Notes: generated by a model from the sequence alone, not told the origin. A DNA stretch of 64,000 nt from Datisca glomerata (GCA_003255025.1 QANY01005716.1:284001-348000), one strand, 5' to 3'; positions 12,101 to 25,204 are shown, counted from the first letter of the stretch. Numbers and translations are program-made.

Positions 12101-15100
12101 TGCCCCTGATCTTTTAATGTAAAAAAAATCAAACCCTAACTTCATCACGTCAGCCTACTCAGCCAGCCCCCTTCTTCTCACACAGCAATGATTCCTCCGC
12201 ATCATTTCCCTCTGCAACCCATTCTTCTTTTCCCAAATTCCTATTCTGAATTCTTTTCTATTTTCTCGATGAATAATTATGAATTCGTTGAGATTGTATG
12301 CTTTACCAACAATTTGGTTTATTTTCTTGTTATTGCAACTGGGTTATGGTAAGGGTGTGGCTCCTTCTCGCACCATAGGGTCCCTCCGACGATGGTGATT
12401 GACCCCATTATCTTTTCTTTTTCTATTATTTCATCTTTATTAGTTCAATTTATGGGCCTGAAATTTCGTAATTGATTCTCTAGCTATTTTAGTATTTTGG
12501 CAAATGGCGTTTTTACATTCAAAACAGAGCATCAATTTTTCTACTAATATTATTAATCTAATATCTAATGATTATTGAATGCAACTTCTTTAATTAAATT
12601 AAACATCCTTTAAAACTTAATTGAGAAATCATATTACATAAAATGGATATATTGAGAACAAGGTAGAATATGGAAGAGGGGAAGTGTATTTATTTTTCCT
12701 AAATTCATTATTTGGACTAAATAAAAATATTACAATCTACTAAATTAATTATATATAAAAAAAAGAATATTCATTGAAGGGAAATCTAGTAAAATAATCT
12801 ATTCAACCTAATCCAATCCTAAATCAATAAGTTAGTAAACACAAACTTCAAAGTCTAAATCAGGAATCCTGACCATTAGTAAACACAAAATTCTAAAATC
12901 ATGAATCTAAATCCTCAATCTGAATCCTGAATCCGAATCCCCGCATCTAAATCCTAAAGTTGAATCCTGAATCTGAATCTTAAATCCATATCATGAATCC
13001 GAATCCATTTGGTAAACATTACCCTAAGGGTATAGAACCACTAGCACTGAGACAAATATAGGAGAAGGCAAAAGAAATAATACCAGTATCATTTGCCCCA
13101 CTCGACAGCAATCCCTGTAGATTCGACTGTTGACGTATGTAAGCTGTCTGCTGTTGCAAGGAGGCAGATGTAACTGCATTAAGACCTGATGTCTGAACTC
13201 CAAGTCCCAAACCAACTTGCATAGACATGGACGCGTTTTGAGAATTAAACTGCACAGAGAATAAAAAATTGTTAACAGTACAAAACTACATTTTTAAGTT
13301 GTTACAGTTTTTTTAAAGGAAAATTTTGGCATCTTTTAAAAGGGTAAGTCAATACCTTTTATCTACAAAATAAAATTTGAAGTACCTTTTTTATCGGTAA
13401 AATTTGAAGTACTTCTTGAGGACCAAAAAAAAAAAGAAGAAAGAAAAGCATTGGGAGTTACAAGCAAGAATGCTCACCATGATCAAATTAAAATCTGTGG
13501 CATCTCTAAGCGATTCGAAAAGAAAGAAGCAAAACCTTTTTGCCCAACAACAGAATCTGGTTTTTTCTGGTATACCTTTTACCCTGTGTTTCTCTATTGC
13601 ATGTGGGTAGAGTTTAAAGAAGCAATTCCAAAACTAATCCCAAAATAAAAGAAGCAATTCCTCAGAATGAAAACAATTCCTCCTAAAGTAATTAACCACA
13701 ACAAACTACAGATAGGAAAAATGTCACCTTGATACTTGAAAGTAACAAACACTATCTACTAATATTTTTCTAGTATTTTTTCGGATAGGAAAAACCTAAA
13801 ATATTATTTGACACAGAAAGCATCATGTTGGCACCAAACCAAAATTTCCCCATCAGTTGCTAAAAGAAACTAAACAACGCTTAGAACATCCCAATATATT
13901 AGCATCTAAAAGAATTCTTGAGTGCATGGAGAACATAGGAGAACTAACAGTTGATACATAAATACGAAAACCTGCTGCGAAATTGAGCTTTGCTGTTGCA
14001 CGGAAAATTGTTTATGATTTCCTCCAGCAAGAGGACTGCCAGGAGAGGTATGCCCTTGATGCTGCACTTGTTGGTATCTCTCCAAAAATTTCTCCCTCTG
14101 ATCAGGGGCTATTTCAGCTCTTCCACGAAATTGCCCCTTAATATGAAAAAAGAAAGTTCAACAAAAGCAGAAAATTGATGGAAATCAGTGAAAAGAAGTA
14201 CAAAATATCACTGCAGAACAACACCAGCATCTTTGTTGCCTAGTTTAATTTAACTCCAAGTTGAAGTATGAACATTTCTTTTAATTATTAGTCCGAGCTA
14301 TAGTACGTAGATTTCTTAAAGACCCTGGTCCTAATCTTTGATTGGCATCCTGTTTGAAATCGAATTAGGTTTTACATATCTTAGAAACTGCAAAGAAAGT
14401 TGAGGAATGGATGTGACGATCTAAGAAACTGAAAGATACTTGAGGAATGGATATGACGATTTTCCAGTGATTACAGCAGAATATTTCGTGTTGTACACTT
14501 GTAGATCCTAAGGTGCTTCAGTAGACTACAAAGGTTTCTACTCAAGCAAAATGCAGCCAGTTATTTTGATTCCTCAAGCATCTTCCTCAAATTCGCATGC
14601 AAATATAGGGCGGTGTGTCCTGCATCAATCTTACAAAGTCTAGCATGCAAAGTCCAGGTGGGACACAATGTTCTAAAACTGCCTTATGTGTGCAATTTAA
14701 CTGGCACTTAAACAGAAGGCTGTGACAACCACACCACATGTGACAGGAACAGATCAACAGATAAGTCTACATTGAAAAGAATTCAAACCACAATGGCCAA
14801 ACTTTGCATCCCTCAAATCAATCTTTGGTGTGATTAGTTTACTAGTTTTATATATAATTATCTACTGTTAACTGCTCAACTCATTGGTGCACTTCTTCCA
14901 TGTGAATGTAAAGCAAGATTTTCACGTCTTAGAGGGATTAGACCTTAGAAAAAACTATGAGTGAGTCTCTAGATCCATTTGATTGGTATTCGGTACAGAA
15001 TTTAATTCATTTTTTACTAAAAACAGATCTATTTGTACTAAAACAGCATAGAATTCAGGTAGACTCACTTTTTTCTTTTCTTTTATCAGTAGGTCAATGG

Positions 15101-18100
15101 AAATATAAGGGTTCAGATGGCATACTAAGATAGTTATTAAGTATCCCTATCACCCCCCCCCCCCTCTCCCTAAATTTACGGTCTGTCCTAAGCTTTTTCG
15201 CGTTCTCTATGTTTCCACATCTTCCCCCTTTCTCAAGCTAACAAAGCAATGCTCACAAAAGTGAATCTAAAAGCAACTAATGTGTTATCTCTATGAAACT
15301 TGTACAATATAATTAATGACACACGTTGATCTTCAAAAATAAATACAATTCACACTCTACTTTAAAAGTGAGCTCAAAAATCAATTAAATTACCGTACCG
15401 TTTCATTCTGGTTTTGGAAGGAACTACCAGGCCTCCATTGCATGCCAGAGACCAAAGATGGGGAGAAAACTCTTCCGGTTGCAGCTACAGACTCATTGAC
15501 ATTGCTCGAATCCAGGGAGGCAGTTCCATCATTACCCTTGGCAGCTGGATGCAAGATCATTCTACTACTTAAAGGAGAAACCATTGGCTGGACCATGCTA
15601 CTACTCACAAGTCTCTCATCATTTCCCAACATGTTTCTCTTTGGAATGTCAGTAGCTGACGGGACAGCACCAAGGGATCCACTACTATGAACTACATTAC
15701 CAGAACTGTGAGGAAAACTTGATGCCGGTTGGGTGGAAAAACCACCTCTACCAAGTCCAGCGTCTGAGAGAGATGGAGACCCTCTATGGCCAGGGTCCTC
15801 TTCCTTTACTGAAGTAGAGAGATTGCCAGGAACTGAAGGATTAATAGTACCTGCACTGTCCACAGAACTACGAGCTGCAGTTGAGCCAAGAAGAATCGCT
15901 GATGCAGTCGTTAAACCAGAGATACTTTGAACAGAAACATTTGTCGAAACAGGGCTTGGATGATTTGTTATTGGCGTTGATGCGGCAGACGAACTGGTTA
16001 CACTGTTTTTGGGAGGAAGAGTTTTTACAACAGTATCAGTGTTAGTATCCTGAGAAGCTGTCTCTTCAACTTGATCCTGTACAGTGGTACTTTGTTCATT
16101 ATTACTGCCAGTAACCTGGGGAAAAATCCTCATTATTACTTACACGTTAGAGCAGCTTTATGCAACAGCAACTGGGTACTTGAGGAAAAGAGAGTAAATT
16201 TAGGAACTGTCATAGACTCATTAATGCAGTTCCAATAAGTACGCTCTACAATAAAAACACATAACCAAGAGCTTTCAACAATCGACTTAACATGAGTTGG
16301 CTAACGACCGCTAATCTTAAGAATCTTTTTTTAGTAACATACAGGTATTTGAGATGCTGATGCAACCAAGGGAGACTTCAAGTTGAGAACTGGTGTGCCC
16401 TGCCAAAATGAAAAGGTAAAAAAAAATATTGAATTTGGGGGATAGTAATCCTTAGGTTTGGGGATGATAGTCTTCTCAAGATTCGAAATTGTGTTAGCAC
16501 ATAAAAATTTCTCAACCATCAGGAACAAAGATCCCACGTCCCCATTGCAACCATCCCCTTTTGAAACACCAAATGGGAATGAACGCAAAACCTTTAAACA
16601 GTGTGGAATATAAGATAGCAATAACAAACACGGATATCTTCTGTAATGATGCATTTCAACAGTGAGAGTGAAAAAGAGGAAAGAATATATTCAACCTGAC
16701 TTGTTTAAATCACTAAAAAATTATGTAGTGTCATTCCATGGACTTAATAGCAATTTTCCCATTATAATACGTGTCAAAGAACATGAAAGAGGTAAAGGTA
16801 TGCACGTGTCAGGTCCCTCGTTGAAATTTTAAGCATGCTGCCACAGGAGGTGCCCAACACGATCTAGTATTAGTTTTGAGTTTTGAATTGTCAACCTTGA
16901 TGAAAAATTTAAGTGATCAGAGCAAGATAGGTTTGGTTCCCAATTGAGTGTCAGGATAGAAATTTCCTGAAACTAAGGTAGTACTACCGCCTTCCATTTG
17001 ACTTTTCCAAAACGTTTTATACCAAGGAAGTCAAGGTTGTTGAAAATCCTTCCTTAATTACTTTTTTACTAGTTCAGGAAATATGTAATTATGGTGTAAT
17101 CTTAGGACATATTTTAGGAGCTAATTAGGGGATTTAATTTATGTAAATTATATTTTCCTTTCATAGTTTGTATCTAGGTTCTATATATTTTTCAACATGG
17201 TATCAGAGCATTCGGTTCTATTACTTTAATTTCTTTTTTCTTCCGCTGCCACCGGCTTTCATTGCCGGAGCTACTCTAGAATTCTGAGCTAGGGTTTTGT
17301 ACCCCTCTTCGCTCACTGTCTTTCTTTTTTCTGGTTCAGTGACTCCACTGAACAATCTCTATCGCTGTCACATAATTGTTCCTCTGAGTTGCTGGACAAC
17401 TCCTCAACAAGCAACATTTTTTTCTGGGTCTCTCTCTCCTAGACTGTTTTTTTCAATCTAAGTGCCAGACGCTACCATCACCGACTGAAGTTCGGTACTG
17501 ACATCATCTGCTTCCTTGCTGATCTGGTCTGAAGCGGCCATAGTCTCTGCGACAGCTCTCTCTGTGACGACTCATCTGTGACAGATCTCTGCGATGGCCC
17601 TTCTGTGAGAGAAGACTGCGATGGCCCTTCTGTGAGAGAAGACTGCGATAGCCCTCTCTGGGTGTCTTTCTTGGCACTGCTCTCTCTCTCTGAGTTTCCC
17701 TCCGCGAGCTCTCTCGGTGCTGCTCTCTCTCTTTGCAAGCTCTTTGCGAGCTCTCTCTCTAAAAACATTTCAAATTACCATGGAGCAAGTATTTTCTGAA
17801 GCAAGTTCTTTATCTACGTCAGGAGTCCCTTTCACTAAGGAACAATTAGAACTCTTGTGCAAAATGATGGGACAAAAATTAAAACCCTCTACATCATGTT
17901 CATTTGCACAACCACATCATTCTAGCTTAACCCTTAATACCTCAAAAGCTTCCTCTGCCCCTTAGATAATAGATTCGGGGGCGTCTGACCATATGACTCA
18001 TAACTATAGTGTTTTTTTACACTTTTTCTCATTGTTCTAATCAGAAAGTTAAAGTGGCTGATGGCTCTTTTATTCCTATTAGCGGTACAGGACAAATTTC

Positions 18101-21100
18101 CATTACTCCATCGATAGCCCTTGATCATGCTCTTCATGTGCCGAAAATAGCTTGTAATCCCTTGTCCATCAGTAAAATCACTAAATCTCTTCGTTGCTCA
18201 GTAACTTTTTTTCCCTGATTGTTGTGTCTTTCAGGACCTAATGACGGGAAAGACGATTGGCCTAGGAATAGAGAGAAATGGACACTACTATCTGGATGTT
18301 GATGGAGTGTGTGCTCAAGCCCTTTTTTAGTGAAAGTGAATAAGGAAAGAAAAAGGAAGTATCGTTGTACCAAAACTTGCTTCTGGTTTAAAACCCTCTC
18401 ATTTAAAATGTGAAATTTGTGAATTTGCTAAAAGTCATAGGACATGTTTTCCTTCAAATAATAAGAGGACTTTTATTCCTTTTTCATTAATTCATAGTGA
18501 TGTTTGTGGTCCTTTAAGAATTCTGTCTCTCATGGGTTTTAAATGGTTAGTCACATTTATTAATGACTTTAGTTGTGCTAAATGGATTTATCTCCTCAAA
18601 GATAAATCCAATGTAGGAAATGCTTTTAAAAAATTTCACACCATGATTCAAACTCAATTTCAAGCAAAACTTCAAGTTTTTTTATCCGATATGGTGGAGA
18701 GTTTTTAAATCACACTCTTGGGTTTCTTGAGAATGAAATTGTTCATCAAACATCTTGTCCTAACACTTCTCAACAAAATGGAGTAGCGGAGAGAAAAAAT
18801 AGGCATATACTTAAGATAGCTAGAGCAATAATATTTTCAAAATATGTTCCTAAGACTTTCTGGGGTGAAGATACCCTCATTGTTGAATTTGTCTCACCAA
18901 TTGATACTTTAAGAAAATGTTTTCCAAACTCCATTCTCTTAGGGTCTCTTCCCCTTAAAGTGTTTGGTTCTGTTGCTTTTGTACACATTCAAGAGGGGTC
19001 TAAATTTGATCCTAGAGCTCCCAAATGCATATTCTTAGGATACACTAACACACGGAAATGATATAAGTGTTATCACCCCCCATCTCGAAGGACATTCATT
19101 ACTTTAGATGTAATTTTTTTAAGATCAATCTTATTTACCCCCTCTTGATCTTCATCTTCAGGGGGAGAGAAAAGAAAAGGAAGATCGGTCTTAGTCAGTC
19201 TCATTTCCATTCATACGTGATATTCCTATTTCTACTTCAGAAGAGGTAATTCTTGGTGGTATTTTGGAACAAAACGGTACTACCAATATAGATGATTCTC
19301 AAACAAAGATGACTTTCCACTGCAAAAGAATGATGAGTTACTAACATACTCTAGAAGGAAAAAAGATAGATTGGAGAACCATATCCCTCTCTCTCAGGGC
19401 CAATAATCTCATCCTGACTCAGGTATTGAAAATCTCTACTCTTCTCCTTTTCAAGTTGATATTGATTTTGATGTTCCCGTTGCTCTTAAAAAAGGCATTA
19501 GGGCATGCACTAAACATCCCATTTCAAATTTTATGTCTCTTCATAGAATAAATAAATGGAAATTATATCTCTTTTATCTCACAATCGTCCAATGAAAAGA
19601 TCCCTAAAGATGTACACGAGACTCTTAAAGATCCTAAGTAGAAGGCAACTATTCTTGAACGGATGGGAGCTTTGCATAAGAATGATACTTGGGAAGTGGT
19701 TAATCTACCCAATGACCAAAAAACAGTGGGATGCACATGGATTCTTACGATTAAGTATAAATCAGATGGTTCAATTGAAAGATTCAAAATTAGATTGATT
19801 GCTAAGAGGTACACTCAGACTTATGGGCTGGACTATCAAGAGACTTCTGCCCTAGTGGCTAAAATGAACACCATAAGAATTCTCTTATCTCTGGCAACCA
19901 ACCTTGATTGGCCTCTACAACAATACGATGTGAAAAATGCGATCTTACACGGTAACTTGGAAGAAGAAGTGTTTATGGATATGCCTCCAGGTTTCGAGAA
20001 TATTTCTAATCAAGGAAAGGTCAGCAAGTTGAAAAAGTCTCTCGATGGGTTGAAACAGTCTCCTAGAGCATGGTTTGAGCGATTCACCAAATCTCTCCTA
20101 CACGGATGCAGACTGAGCAGGATCTGTTACAGATAGAAGGTCAACAACTGGTTATTGCACATTTGTAGGAGGAAACTTGGTCACATGAAGAAGCAAAAAA
20201 CAACCAGTTTTTGCTAGGTCTGGTGCCGAAGCTGTGTTCAGGGCTATGGCCCTTGGAATATATGAATTTTTATGGCTGAAAACCATCTTAAAGGAGTTAA
20301 AGGTGGAAATAGAAGAACCTATGAAGTTGTATTGTGACAACAAAGCTGCAATTAGCATTGCACACAATCAAGTTCAGCATGACAGAACAAAACATGTTGA
20401 AATGGACAGACATTTCATCAAAGAAAAGATTGATAGTAGTGGACGGATTTGTACTCCTTTTGTCTCAACAAGTCATCAACTTATAGATATCTTTACAAAA
20501 GGGGTTTCAAGTTCTTCCTTTAAAAGGACAATAAACAAACTGGGTATTGAAAATATCTTTGAACCAACTTGAGAGGGAGTATTGGAAATCCTTCCTTAAT
20601 TAGTTTTTACTAGTTTAGGAAATATGTAATTATGGTGTAATCTTAGGAGATATTTTAGGAGTTTAATTAGGAGATTTAATTTATGTAAATCATATTTTTC
20701 CTTTCATAGTTTGTATCCATGTTCTATAAATTCTCGTTGTAAGCTTGATAGATGTATGAATGAAATAATCCAGTTCTTCAACAAAGGTCACATGACTCTG
20801 TTGTTCTGGTTGAATGCTTAATCTATTTCACTATTATTCCCACATACTAGTTATTAAAATAGCCGTAATCACTAAAAAATGAATTATCACAACAAAATAT
20901 GAAATAAACCATGTCAAAGTAAAGAGAAATCTAGGATTCCTTTTCATCCGTTACATCTGTGACATCATTCGATGCTAACTGCGAAATATTTTTCTTTTCC
21001 TTTGTTCTTGTAATTGTGTTATCACTCATTATCACTATTGAATGCAACAAAACTTCATTATTAGATTATGCGCCAAGTAACCAATACATATCCTTGCTTT

Positions 21101-24100
21101 TAGGTTGGTGATCCTACAGGATCTACGCAATGCATATATTTATAATTAAACTGCAGGAAAATATGTTTTCACAATGCTGACTAGTTCAACAATCGGCTAC
21201 GGAAATTTACCTTGCCAAGACCAGGAGGACCAATTGAAACCAGATCTTCAAGGGCCTCCACCTTGTCCAATGGTAATGAGCTATAAAGCTCATCAACATC
21301 ACTAAACTCATCGAAATCATCCTGCATAAAAGTTTCATGGAAATAAATTAGTAAGTCCCATGGAGGAAAATGGAAAGGATAATACATCTATGAGAATCTA
21401 TAATTAAAATAAATTCTCTTCTCAATGACTACTATCAGTCTATCTAGACTACAAAAGAAACACCTAATGAATTGTTCTTTTTTATCGGTATAAAGTAAAA
21501 GTATTATTCACACACCTAATGAATAGATACCGGAACTCTACCGCATAAGTTGTCTTTATAATTACTACGAGTATAATACATGAGAAAAATTGAAAGCACA
21601 GATTACCTGGTTACGTTCAACATAATCGTCCAAGAAATCTTTAACATCATTAACTTGCTCAGGACTTAACTCATCATTATCAAGCAGTCTCAAAATAAGT
21701 TCCAGCTTCATTATATGAGCCTTGTGCCGAGTTATAGAAGTTTCTAGATGTATCTGAAATGCTCCATAAATTTGTTATACTTAACAACTAAAACCAATAG
21801 AGAGAAGACAGGATATCTGAAGCCCTAAACTAAGCCTGAATCCACATTTTTTTTTCTTTTCCTTTCAGATAAGAAACCTGAATCCACATCCAGTAAAATT
21901 GAATATGACATTATTTCTAAAATCGATATCTTTCGTACAATCCTACCAGTGTGGGAGGCCTTGGCTTCCCTTTTTTAAAAGACATCCCCTCAAGCTCAGC
22001 TTCAAAACTATCAACCTGAGATTCCAACTCGCCAACCTGCACATAATAGCCCATAAACGAAACCCATTGACATTTGACCAATAGGATAGCTATATATACC
22101 AACTGAAAAATAGAGGTATTGAATCATGTAATTGGAATACCAAATAAATATAAATTTAAAAAGGAGTTCAATACAGGAATAGAAGTATAAAAATGTGTAT
22201 GTTTCAATTATCATCCTCTTTGACAACTAAGCAGCTTCTGCAAGCACAATATAAACATAAAAGAACAAACTACCTAATAACAGGTTGTGCTGCTGTAGTA
22301 TGTCAGAGCGCATAGAAAACAGAAATGATAAAAGTTATTCCAATGTATTATAAACACAGATAATACATTAAGAAACATATGATGAATGATATAGAGAAAT
22401 TTTGAACATCCAAAAGTACAGAGTTACAGTTTCTTTTAATGGACGAAGAAAACAGAGAAAAGTTTGACAACAGGCAGAGTCACATACCACATTATTCAAC
22501 CAATCCCTAGTCTCTGCTTTAGCCTTCTCCTTTGGATCCTGGAACAGAAGATCAAAAGAGCAGGTAACACTTCAAACATGAATTAACAAAAGTAAAAGCA
22601 CCAAAAGTTTATATTTCGTTATAATATTATCATGTAGTCAAAAACCATTACCCAAAGGACAAATGTATTATGCTTTCAATACAGAAAAATAGGGAATTAG
22701 TTCAAACATTCATACATGGGCTATCACATGCATTAAGAAAAAACTATTTTGACAAAACGTACTATAGAATTATATAATCAGAGCCAGCTTACTATAATAA
22801 CAACATGAGCTATCAAACGAAAAATTTAATTTTGAAAGAAAAAATTCCACGTCAATATAAAGAGTGGGAGACAAAAAAATATAGAAGAAATGTTTTTGCT
22901 TTCTTTAGGAAGTTAATAATTCTCATAAAATCCAATATGTGAGGTGAGTATAGACCGGCCTAGTTTCACTTGGAGAAACTATTTTAGATTAAGGAAAATA
23001 ACAAAAGAAAAAGACCATCCACCGAATGAGCTTTCATCAGTAAACTGATTTCAAAACAATTCTCACAGAGAACAAGCTCATTCTGCAAACACTAGTAAAG
23101 TCAAAAGTAAATCAATACCCATACTGTGTTTCTATGAAGAAGAAAATTGCGATAAGCATTGGCCATCGTTGTAACATGAATAGCTATCTGTTAGAAATAA
23201 ACAACTCTATTGCGCAAAAGAACACAAATTTAGCAACTTGGAACGGCTTGAAAAGAATAGTGATCTTTTTCTTTTCCAGAACAATGTTGCAGGCCCAATA
23301 AATTAATCCAGTTTAAACGCAAAGCAATCATGGACCCAAAGGACAAAATTAAGTGTATACCATGGTATCAAGTTTGGAGGGTAATCCCTTTGGCTTTGTT
23401 TTGGTCCATTTAGAGGGAAAGAAATTCTATAATTCTGAAGGGTTTTAAGAGCTCTTTTTGAAAGAAAAAAAAAATCTATTTTTATTGCACAATGCTGGCA
23501 ACCAAGAAATAAAGGACTTTCAGAAGAAGAAAAATTTCGTGTTCAAGACAAAATTGATTCCCAACCCATTCCTTAAAGAAAACTCTCCCAAGAAGTTCCC
23601 GATAAGAAATTGAAGGCACAGGTCAAATATTATGATTACCCTTTATCTTTTAGTCGTTTCTAAATGTTTGCAATAGTTTTAATAAATACAAATAGATAGT
23701 TCCGTAGTCCACTAAAGAGTTAGACTATCATAAGCAATTCTAAGATTAGCAGGTCTAAAAGCAAGTGAGGACAAAGGATTAACGCCTACTGTTTTAGGTT
23801 GTTGGCCCAATCCTTCTTTGGAGAATGCTTTTGTTTTTGTCTCCTTTTCGCAGATCTTGAACCTTTCCATTTCACGTTCAATAAGCTTACGAGCATCCAC
23901 CAGAGCCTGCTCATAAGAGGCACTAACCTGTGCAAGATGTATCAGAAAAAGAAACGATTAATTGTCGACACCAAAACTTAAAGAGGAAAATCAATAGTCT
24001 CGTACTAAGACAATACGACTACTAATAACTCAACAAAGAGGCAACAAAAGAAGACTTCATAACTTAAGTATTGAGATAAGTAAAATTATTATAAAATATG

Positions 24101-25204
24101 CAATTGAAACAATGAAGATATAGAGATCAAGATCAATAAATTGGTTACAAAAGATACTTTCTTCAAACACCAAGACATAGAAATATCCTTTTCACTAACA
24201 GGAAGAATAAATTGCTCACATGCCAAAGGCATCAAAATAAACAATGAGCAAGGTTCAGTTCTCCACGTCACTAGAGGACTTGCGATGACTCCTATGACTA
24301 AACACAAGATCTCTAACCAGCTTAGGAATCATCCAATAATTAACCCAAAGCTTATGAAGCAGTAAATGTATGTGGACTGATGAGTTTTAGTGCAAAATAG
24401 TGATTATGTGACAAATGCAAGCCTCTCAAGGATAGTTTGTCTATAGATACACTGACTTTGAAAAAATTATCCTTCTGGGGTTTATCTGACCTACTATACA
24501 CAACTCCACAAGAAAACTCTAGGAACTAAGCACACTTTCTCTCCTCCACTTCTACAACCGTAAAGTCTTTAGTATGCTTAAAACTACTATCCGTCTTGAC
24601 TGATAAAACTATTCAGTTTCTAGGTACCATAAATGAGACTATTTCAACCAAATGTTCTAAATATGTTGAAGGCTTAAGCTTCGAGGAGTGCTTTGAAACA
24701 TGCCTCAAGACTCAAGGCAATTCACATGACTAAGAAATTGAGAAATATAACAGAGTAATGGAACAACACAATATATACACAACGAGAAAATGGAACTAGA
24801 ATAATAAAATTATGTAGGCATTTTAAAATTTTAGTTGAGTACAGACAGAGCGAAAGAGGTGTGGCACCTTCTTATCTTTAATCTCACTGGATTGAATCCA
24901 GGTCTTAATCTGGTCCCGGTACCTCTGAAGCTTCTTAATCTCCTTCTTCAAGTCTGTCTCAAACTTCTCCTTTTGATTCGCATTGTCCGTGTCATAAACC
25001 TAAAACCAATTCACATAACAAAAGGGATGCGCTCAACTTCAATTCTGAACCAACTAGAGAGCCGAGAGAGATTCCATTTCCAACGAAAGAAAAAATAGGA
25101 AATGGGTTGACCTTGTTCCAGATACTGTCGAAGACTTCAACGCCTTCTTGAACCTTCTTAAGGACCCTGTCGATCTCACCCTGAAGCTTTCGACTTGCCC
25201 CCAT
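9160..25204 (-). CDS. NOT3: CCR4-NOT transcription complex subunit 3 (16 coding exons)
   Basis: Scaffold subunit of the CCR4-NOT complex, which removes mRNA poly(A) tails and also acts in transcription. Exons, 5' to 3': 25112-25204, 24868-24999, 23790-23927, 22488-22538, 21947-22036, 21607-21753, 21211-21321, 16343-16399, 15399-16115, 13972-14136, 13084-13249, 11454-11599, 10874-11158, 10650-10784, 10391-10572, 9160-9226. They join in frame to 893 residues with all introns GT-AG. Residues 1-254 are the helical Not3 N-terminal domain (start [20 protein letters not shown], later [15 protein letters not shown]). A long Ser/Thr/Gln/Pro-rich linker follows. From about residue 750 comes the NOT2/3/5 box ([38 protein letters not shown]). 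Length matches plant NOT3. Odd points: the protein ends ELNV where I expect ELIV, exon 13 uses a weak GTGCGG donor, and three introns contain transposons. The frame is fully intact. Confidence 0.95.
9635..9659. other. Assembly gap (25 Ns)
   Basis: Twenty-five Ns in the last NOT3 intron, flanked by C homopolymers (CCCC before; a run of about 15 Cs from 9662 interrupted only by G at 9661). The true length and sequence are unknown; probably a C-rich low-complexity tract that failed to assemble. Confidence 0.98.
9750..9986 (-). mobile_element. tRNA-derived SINE in the last NOT3 intron
   Basis: Read on the minus strand it begins GGGGTTGTCCCAAGTGGGG, has a B-box-like GGGTCCAAATCCT, and ends AAGCTGGTCGGTCCATGG then a short A run (seven Ts at 9750-9756 on the plus strand). 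This head, promoter-box and tail organisation matches plant tRNA-derived SINEs of the Au-like type. It lies in the same orientation as NOT3. A clear target-site duplication was not found. Confidence 0.6.
11942..13024. mobile_element. Non-autonomous inverted-repeat DNA element in a NOT3 intron
   Basis: The two ends are imperfect inverted repeats: GTTTACTAACCGGATCCGG at 11948 against GTTTACCAAATGGATTCGG read back from the right end (15 of 19 identical). Both subterminal zones are built from degenerate GGATTC/GAATCC hexamers. TAA flanks both sides (11939-11941 and 13025-13027), the three-base target duplication expected of PIF/Harbinger elements. No transposase is visible. It sits between the exons ending at 13084 and beginning at 11599. 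The family assignment is tentative. Confidence 0.55.
17038..17197 (+). repeat. 5' LTR of the copia element
   Basis: Begins TGTTGAAAATCC and ends TTCAACA just before the primer site. It aligns with the 3' LTR along its length, except that about 44 bases near the right end are missing here. Confidence 0.88.
17198..17209 (+). other. Primer binding site of the copia element
   Basis: TGGTATCAGAGC, complementary to initiator tRNA-Met, directly after the LTR terminal CA. Confidence 0.88.
17590..17660 (+). repeat. 27-base tandem repeat in the copia leader
   Basis: Two perfect 27-base units (17590-17616 and 17617-17643, starting TGCGATGGCCCTTCTGTGAG) plus a partial third, within a Ser/Arg-codon-like CT-rich leader. 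The apparent open frames here come from the repeat. Confidence 0.7.
17780..20571 (+). pseudogene. Copia polyprotein remnant
   Basis: The start [15 protein letters not shown] with FTKEQLELL is the end of gag. Protease: [11 protein letters not shown] near 17967, preceded by a TAG at the position of an expected Trp. Pre-integrase and integrase: [19 protein letters not shown] and [12 protein letters not shown]. Reverse transcriptase from 19663: [35 protein letters not shown] and [11 protein letters not shown]. The frame then jumps near 20100 straight to RNase H (TDAD near 20105, [26 protein letters not shown]), so the YVDD region is gone. Further TGA codons at 20114-20116 and 20186-20188 sit where Trp is expected. 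Confidence 0.88.
20571..20579 (+). other. Polypurine tract
   Basis: GAGAGGGAG directly before the 3' LTR; the plus-strand priming site of the copia element. Confidence 0.75.
20580..20783 (+). repeat. 3' LTR of the copia element
   Basis: 204 bases, starting TATTGGAAATCC (the usual TG has become TA) and ending TTCAACA. It retains the segment with TGTAAGCTTGATAGATG that the 5' LTR lacks. Confidence 0.9.

Larger units (their letters stand above)
17038..20783 (+). mobile_element. Ty1/copia LTR retrotransposon in NOT3 intron 7, antisense to the gene
   Basis: Complete LTR-to-LTR insertion flanked by AAGGT on both sides (17033-17037 and 20784-20788), the five-base target duplication of integrase-mediated insertion. 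Order: 5' LTR, initiator-Met primer site, short gag remnant, protease, integrase, reverse transcriptase, RNase H, polypurine tract, 3' LTR. Integrase before reverse transcriptase makes it copia. At 3.7 kb it is shorter than usual; the N-terminal gag and the reverse transcriptase part with the YVDD site are deleted. It lies opposite to NOT3 between exons 21211-21321 and 16343-16399. Confidence 0.93.

Noticed and set aside
15390..16133. Stand-alone 247-codon gene on the minus strand
   Set aside because: It is the large internal exon of NOT3 (15399-16115) with intron sequence at both ends.
24640..24720. GAGGAGTGCTTTGAAACATGCCTC-like phrase (shortened) as a transposon relic in a NOT3 intron
   Set aside because: Too short and degenerate to define an element.
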